Origin: Anaerolineales bacterium
GTDB lineage: Bacteria; Chloroflexota; Anaerolineae; Anaerolineales; Villigracilaceae
DNA length: 16,712 nt
NCBI GenBank assembly: GCA_029933275.1
Contig: JAOZOM010000013.1
Span: 1-16,712, forward strand
Reading direction: 5' to 3'
In this document: positions 14,086 to 16,712 of the stretch, piece after piece
How the letters are laid out: each line of letters starts with the position of its first letter
How positions within the stretch are numbered: position 1 is the stretch's first letter
Position numbers and translations under genes: made by a program
The notes under the pieces: generated by a model
What the model was told of the DNA's origin: nothing
The model's input: only the letters and a program-made list of their open reading frames with translations
Database searches by the model: none

Positions 14086-16560
14086 TTAAGGAATATCCGC
14101 AACCATATAAATTTTATCGCCCTGCGCGATAAAAAGAAGATGCCCGGGGTTGGATGCCATCGTGCTTAATTTTCCTTCGGGGATGGAGCCTTGAATGGAT
14201 TGAAGTTGATTTTGTAGTGAAAAAGAGCGCGGGCTAAAGCGAAAAATGGCTTGAGTTTCGGGAGCGAGCAATAAAAGCGCGGAATCGGGCGGTGTGGAGA
14301 GGTGCATTTCGGTAAAATGTACTTGCCCAAAATTATTTCCGCCTCCCGCGGCGGGATGCGGGTCTACAAGCTCAGCGGGATTGGTGCAGCGCGTCGGGAC
14401 GGTATCTAGCAAACTGTAGGTACAACTCGCCAAATGCCCATCAGCGAAAAGAAGATAAAGATCGTTGCCTTTAACGCTCAAATCAACGGCGCGATCCATC
14501 CCCTGCGGGGCTTGTTTGAAGAAGGAAGTGGGATAATCGAGAAAAGTGCCCGCTCTGCCACTATAAACCCAAACTTCACGCGTTGGGGCATCTAAAAGGT
14601 AGAGAATATCGGCATCAAGGGCAATCGCGGTGATTTCTTTAAAATCAACCGGCGGCGTTTGAAGTGCCATCGCTGTCGGGACTTGGTTCGCGGCACAATA
14701 GAGCAAATTGCCTTGTGCATCTATTCCTAAAACAGAAGTGCCCATTGCGTTGCCTTTGGGCAATGTGGTGAGTTCTACCAAAGCCCCGACTGATTTCCCG
14801 CTATACTCGCCGCTTCGACAAATGAAATTATCATCATATTGATAACCACCACTCACGAGAAAAGCGCGTAGGATTTCGCCGTTAACCGAGTCGAGAATAA
14901 AGAGTTCGGTCTCTGTGGCAGCCATCGCCTTGATTTCGATGCCGCGTGGCAAATCTTTTACCGCAGGTTGAAAATCGAGTCGTAAAATACCCAATAAAGA
15001 ATCGAGATGGCTTTGCGCCTCGATACGTAAAACCTTGCTTTCGGGTGTTTTATCGTATCCTTCGGCAATATCGAGTTTCTTGAGGGTTTCTTCCCATGCA
15101 ATTCGTCCGGCAACAGGATCGCTTTGTTCGATAGCGCGGGCGTGGGCAACCTGTACCTCTGTAAAAGCAGTTTCGTATTGAATATCACGCCCAAATCGAA
15201 AATAGACCACGCTCGCAATCGTCACCACCACGAGGGGGATAATCACCGCAATCAGCAACATCACCCAACTTGGCAAAGTAACGGGCGCGTTCGGGTCATC
15301 TGCCGGAAGCAAACGCGGCATCATTTTACGCATAAAATCTTTTAGGCGGCTATTCCCCTCACGGGTAGCCTGCATCCCTTTTGCGAGGGTAAGCGCGCTT
15401 TGCCGCGCAATAATTTCACCCATCGGCGGGCCCGTATCGACTTCCTCTTCAAATTCTTCTTCCACTTCTTGCGCCTCGACAATAGGCTCAGGGGCTTGAC
15501 GAGGGATAGAGGCAAAAAGGTCTTCTTCTGTGGGGATTTGCTGAGGCAAAGAATCTAAAATATCTTCTTCGGGTTCGAGGGTTTGAAGCGGCGGAGGAGT
15601 TGAAATCTCTTCTTCTTTTGGATTAAGAACAGACTCTGGGATTTCGCGTGGCGGCGAGGCAAAAATCTCTTCTTCTACAACTTCTTCCTCCCGTAGCACA
15701 AGGGGACGCTCTTGCGGAGGCTTGCTCTCGTTATCCAAACTTGGTGTGGCGGCGGGAGCTTCCTTCCGCACCGCGGCGACAATCGGCTGGGGTTGATGGC
15801 TCTCAAGTCGCGGCTCTTCGGCGATCTTCTGCGAGATACTCGCCAATGTCGGTTTGAGGGGGCGCGGCGGCTTGAGCAGAGTCACCTCGCCACGACCAGA
15901 CTCGATTTCAATTAACAAGGCGTTGTGGTCTTCCATACTTTGACGCATCAAAACACTGCGAATCGTTTCCAGAGATGCAGATCGGTTATCGCGTTGCAGA
16001 ATCTTTTCCCAACCGGCAGGGAGTTTGGGGGATATGAGCAAGCGTCCCCCCGCGCGTATCGGCAGTCGTGAGAGATAAAACTGGGTCGATTGTCCTAATC
16101 CTAGTCCGCGCCCTGACATCTCTTCATCATGAATATCTTTGCGCTCATTCCCCTCCATCCAATAAAGGTGTGCGGGACCTGATTCCAAAATATAGAGTTG
16201 CTCCTCACGCAACGCACATAAAACGAGATTGGCGAGTGAATACCGCCCCTGTCCGCTGGCTGCTATATTCCGCTCTAGCAAATCGCCGTTGAGGATGATT
16301 GCAGCAGCGCGCAAAGCGGCAGTGACCGAGCCGGGTGTTTTATAAAACTCTTCTGCCGCGCTGGAGGTCATTTGGTGATAATTGGCGGAGGAAAAAGGTG
16401 CATTCCCACCCATGCTGAGATGCACAATTAACAAATCACGGGCGCGGCTACGCGCTTTACGGCGCGGCGGCGTTAACGCCAATAATCCCGGCGGTAGCGG
16501 CATCTCGTTGCCGTGCAAACGATAGAGGGGGAGGAGGGTAAGGTTGAATGTTTTTGACAC
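14086..16560 (-). CDS. Membrane-anchored PP2C-like pseudophosphatase with acidic repeat linker and propeller-like extracytoplasmic half
   Basis: 824 residues from GTG 16560. Residues 1-225 follow the PP2C/PPM fold pattern, but the metal-binding positions are lost: the VxDGMGG site reads IVHLSMGG (45-52), the GDSRxYL strand reads SGPAHLYW (127-134), the SDGL site reads ISPKL (about 176-180), and the final D-N reads EDHNALLIEIE (210-220). Catalysis by the usual two-metal mechanism is therefore unlikely. Residues about 270-395 are an acidic, Pro-rich linker with repeated EEDLFASIPRQAP-like units. A single membrane helix lies at about 434-457 (WVMLLIAVIIPLVVVTIASVVYF). The remaining 365 residues contain about six blade-like repeats such as TELFILDSVNGEILRAF and DILYLLDAPTREVWVYS, suggesting a beta-propeller. 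The predicted topology is N-terminus in, propeller out. An ATG at 16599 would lie upstream of the TATAAT promoter; GTG 16560 has a good ribosome site. Confidence 0.82.
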   Translation of the reverse strand: MSKTFNLTLLPLYRLHGNEMPLPPGLLALTPPRRKARSRARDLLIVHLSMGGNAPFSSANYHQMTSSAAEEFYKTPGSVTAALRAAAIILNGDLLERNIAASGQGRYSLANLVLCALREEQLYILESGPAHLYWMEGNERKDIHDEEMSGRGLGLGQSTQFYLSRLPIRAGGRLLISPKLPAGWEKILQRDNRSASLETIRSVLMRQSMEDHNALLIEIESGRGEVTLLKPPRPLKPTLASISQKIAEEPRLESHQPQPIVAAVRKEAPAATPSLDNESKPPQERPLVLREEEVVEEEIFASPPREIPESVLNPKEEEISTPPPLQTLEPEEDILDSLPQQIPTEEDLFASIPRQAPEPIVEAQEVEEEFEEEVDTGPPMGEIIARQSALTLAKGMQATREGNSRLKDFMRKMMPRLLPADDPNAPVTLPSWVMLLIAVIIPLVVVTIASVVYFRFGRDIQYETAFTEVQVAHARAIEQSDPVAGRIAWEETLKKLDIAEGYDKTPESKVLRIEAQSHLDSLLGILRLDFQPAVKDLPRGIEIKAMAATETELFILDSVNGEILRAFLVSGGYQYDDNFICRSGEYSGKSVGALVELTTLPKGNAMGTSVLGIDAQGNLLYCAANQVPTAMALQTPPVDFKEITAIALDADILYLLDAPTREVWVYSGRAGTFLDYPTSFFKQAPQGMDRAVDLSVKGNDLYLLFADGHLASCTYSLLDTVPTRCTNPAELVDPHPAAGGGNNFGQVHFTEMHLSTPPDSALLLLAPETQAIFRFSPRSFSLQNQLQSIQGSIPEGKLSTMASNPGHLLFIAQGDKIYMVADIP

Positions 16561-16566
16561 GTCTGA

Positions 16567-16572
16567 TTTCCT
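16567..16572 (-). promoter_or_regulatory. Ribosome binding site fixing the GTG start of the 824-residue protein
   Basis: AGGAAA on the minus strand (16572-16567), 6 bases before GTG 16560. No comparable site precedes the in-frame ATG at 16599. Confidence 0.6.
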
Positions 16573-16578
16573 GCGTGT

Positions 16579-16584
16579 ATTATA
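16579..16584 (-). promoter_or_regulatory. -10 box of the 824-residue protein gene
   Basis: Perfect TATAAT on the minus strand (16584-16579). Transcription would start near 16572, leaving a leader of about 12 bases that carries the ribosome site, the same compact layout proposed for elp3. The -35 region (ATTCTC or TTCTCC) is poor. Confidence 0.5.
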
Positions 16585-16652
16585 CTGGTAAAATCGCATT
16601 GGAGAATGTTTTTAATCTCCGGTAAGCACTGAAAACTCAGTAAAAATTTGCT

Positions 16653-16690
16653 TTTCACCGCGAAAAAACAAGGTACGCGAAGAAAAACTT
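16653..16690. repeat. Possible relative of the elp3-internal repeat
   Basis: Plus strand words CACCGCGAAA and GGTACGCGAAGAAAAAC resemble ACCACAAAG and GTACACGAAGAAACAC on the minus strand of 11530-11602. The element may continue beyond the right edge. Otherwise the 16561-16712 stretch holds only the promoter above and a small hairpin, ACTGA AAAC TCAGT (16628-16641). Confidence 0.45.
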
Positions 16691-16712
16691 AAAAATATCT
16701 AAAAAAAGATTC

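Noticed and set aside
16560..16599. ATG 16599 as start of the large membrane protein
   Set aside because: It lies upstream of the best -10 box and lacks a ribosome site, whereas GTG 16560 has AGGAAA at 6 bases.
10758..16690. CRISPR array from the scattered repeats
   Set aside because: The repeats are different families, palindromic and irregularly spaced, with no unit/spacer periodicity and no cas genes.

Overview
The window looks like a piece of a bacterial chromosome of moderate GC, most likely from the phylum Chloroflexota (Anaerolineae-like). This is inferred from protein style: an Elp3 with a fused acetyltransferase domain, a membrane-anchored degenerate PP2C-like protein, many UspA proteins, and dispersed palindromic repeats. 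No rRNA or universal marker is present, so the taxonomy is an inference. No tRNA, IS element, CRISPR array or phage gene was seen, and no gene-free stretch exceeds 300 bases.

Left part, plus strand (1-6700): a five-component peptide-type (Dpp/Opp) ABC importer. The order is substrate-binding protein (5' end cut by the window edge), a strong hairpin terminator, two permeases and two ATPases with 5-11 bp gaps or an 8 bp overlap, then a small UspA protein 31 bp behind. The hairpin after the binding-protein gene, with a possible promoter behind it, suggests the binding protein and the membrane/ATPase part are made in different amounts. Next, 6882-7691 encodes a complete alkaline-phosphatase-superfamily phosphodiesterase. 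It is closed by a bidirectional terminator against genes converging from the right.

Middle part, minus strand (7752-12162, transcribed right to left): elp3, a TauE/SafE exporter (2 bp gap), a tandem UspA protein and a YitT-family membrane protein. The elp3 gene carries two in-frame insertions made of palindromic or repeat-like DNA. Head to head with elp3, 29 bp away, is a methyltransferase whose N-terminal motif resembles the tRNA wobble-uridine methyltransferase Trm9. The two genes share a symmetric TTATAATAA box and could act in successive steps of U34 tRNA modification (inference).

Right part, minus strand (13058-16560): a two-gene unit. The first gene encodes an 824-residue membrane protein with a PP2C-like cytoplasmic domain lacking its metal-binding aspartates, an acidic Pro-rich repeat linker, one membrane helix and a propeller-like C-terminal half. 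The second, 23 bp behind, encodes a 334-residue protein that I do not recognise. This pair is the least explained part of the window.

Several dispersed repeats decorate the spacers: two ACCTGACAG hairpins, a GGACACGGATT inverted repeat, GAAATACA-type AT-rich motifs, and at the right edge a relative of one of the elp3 insertions.
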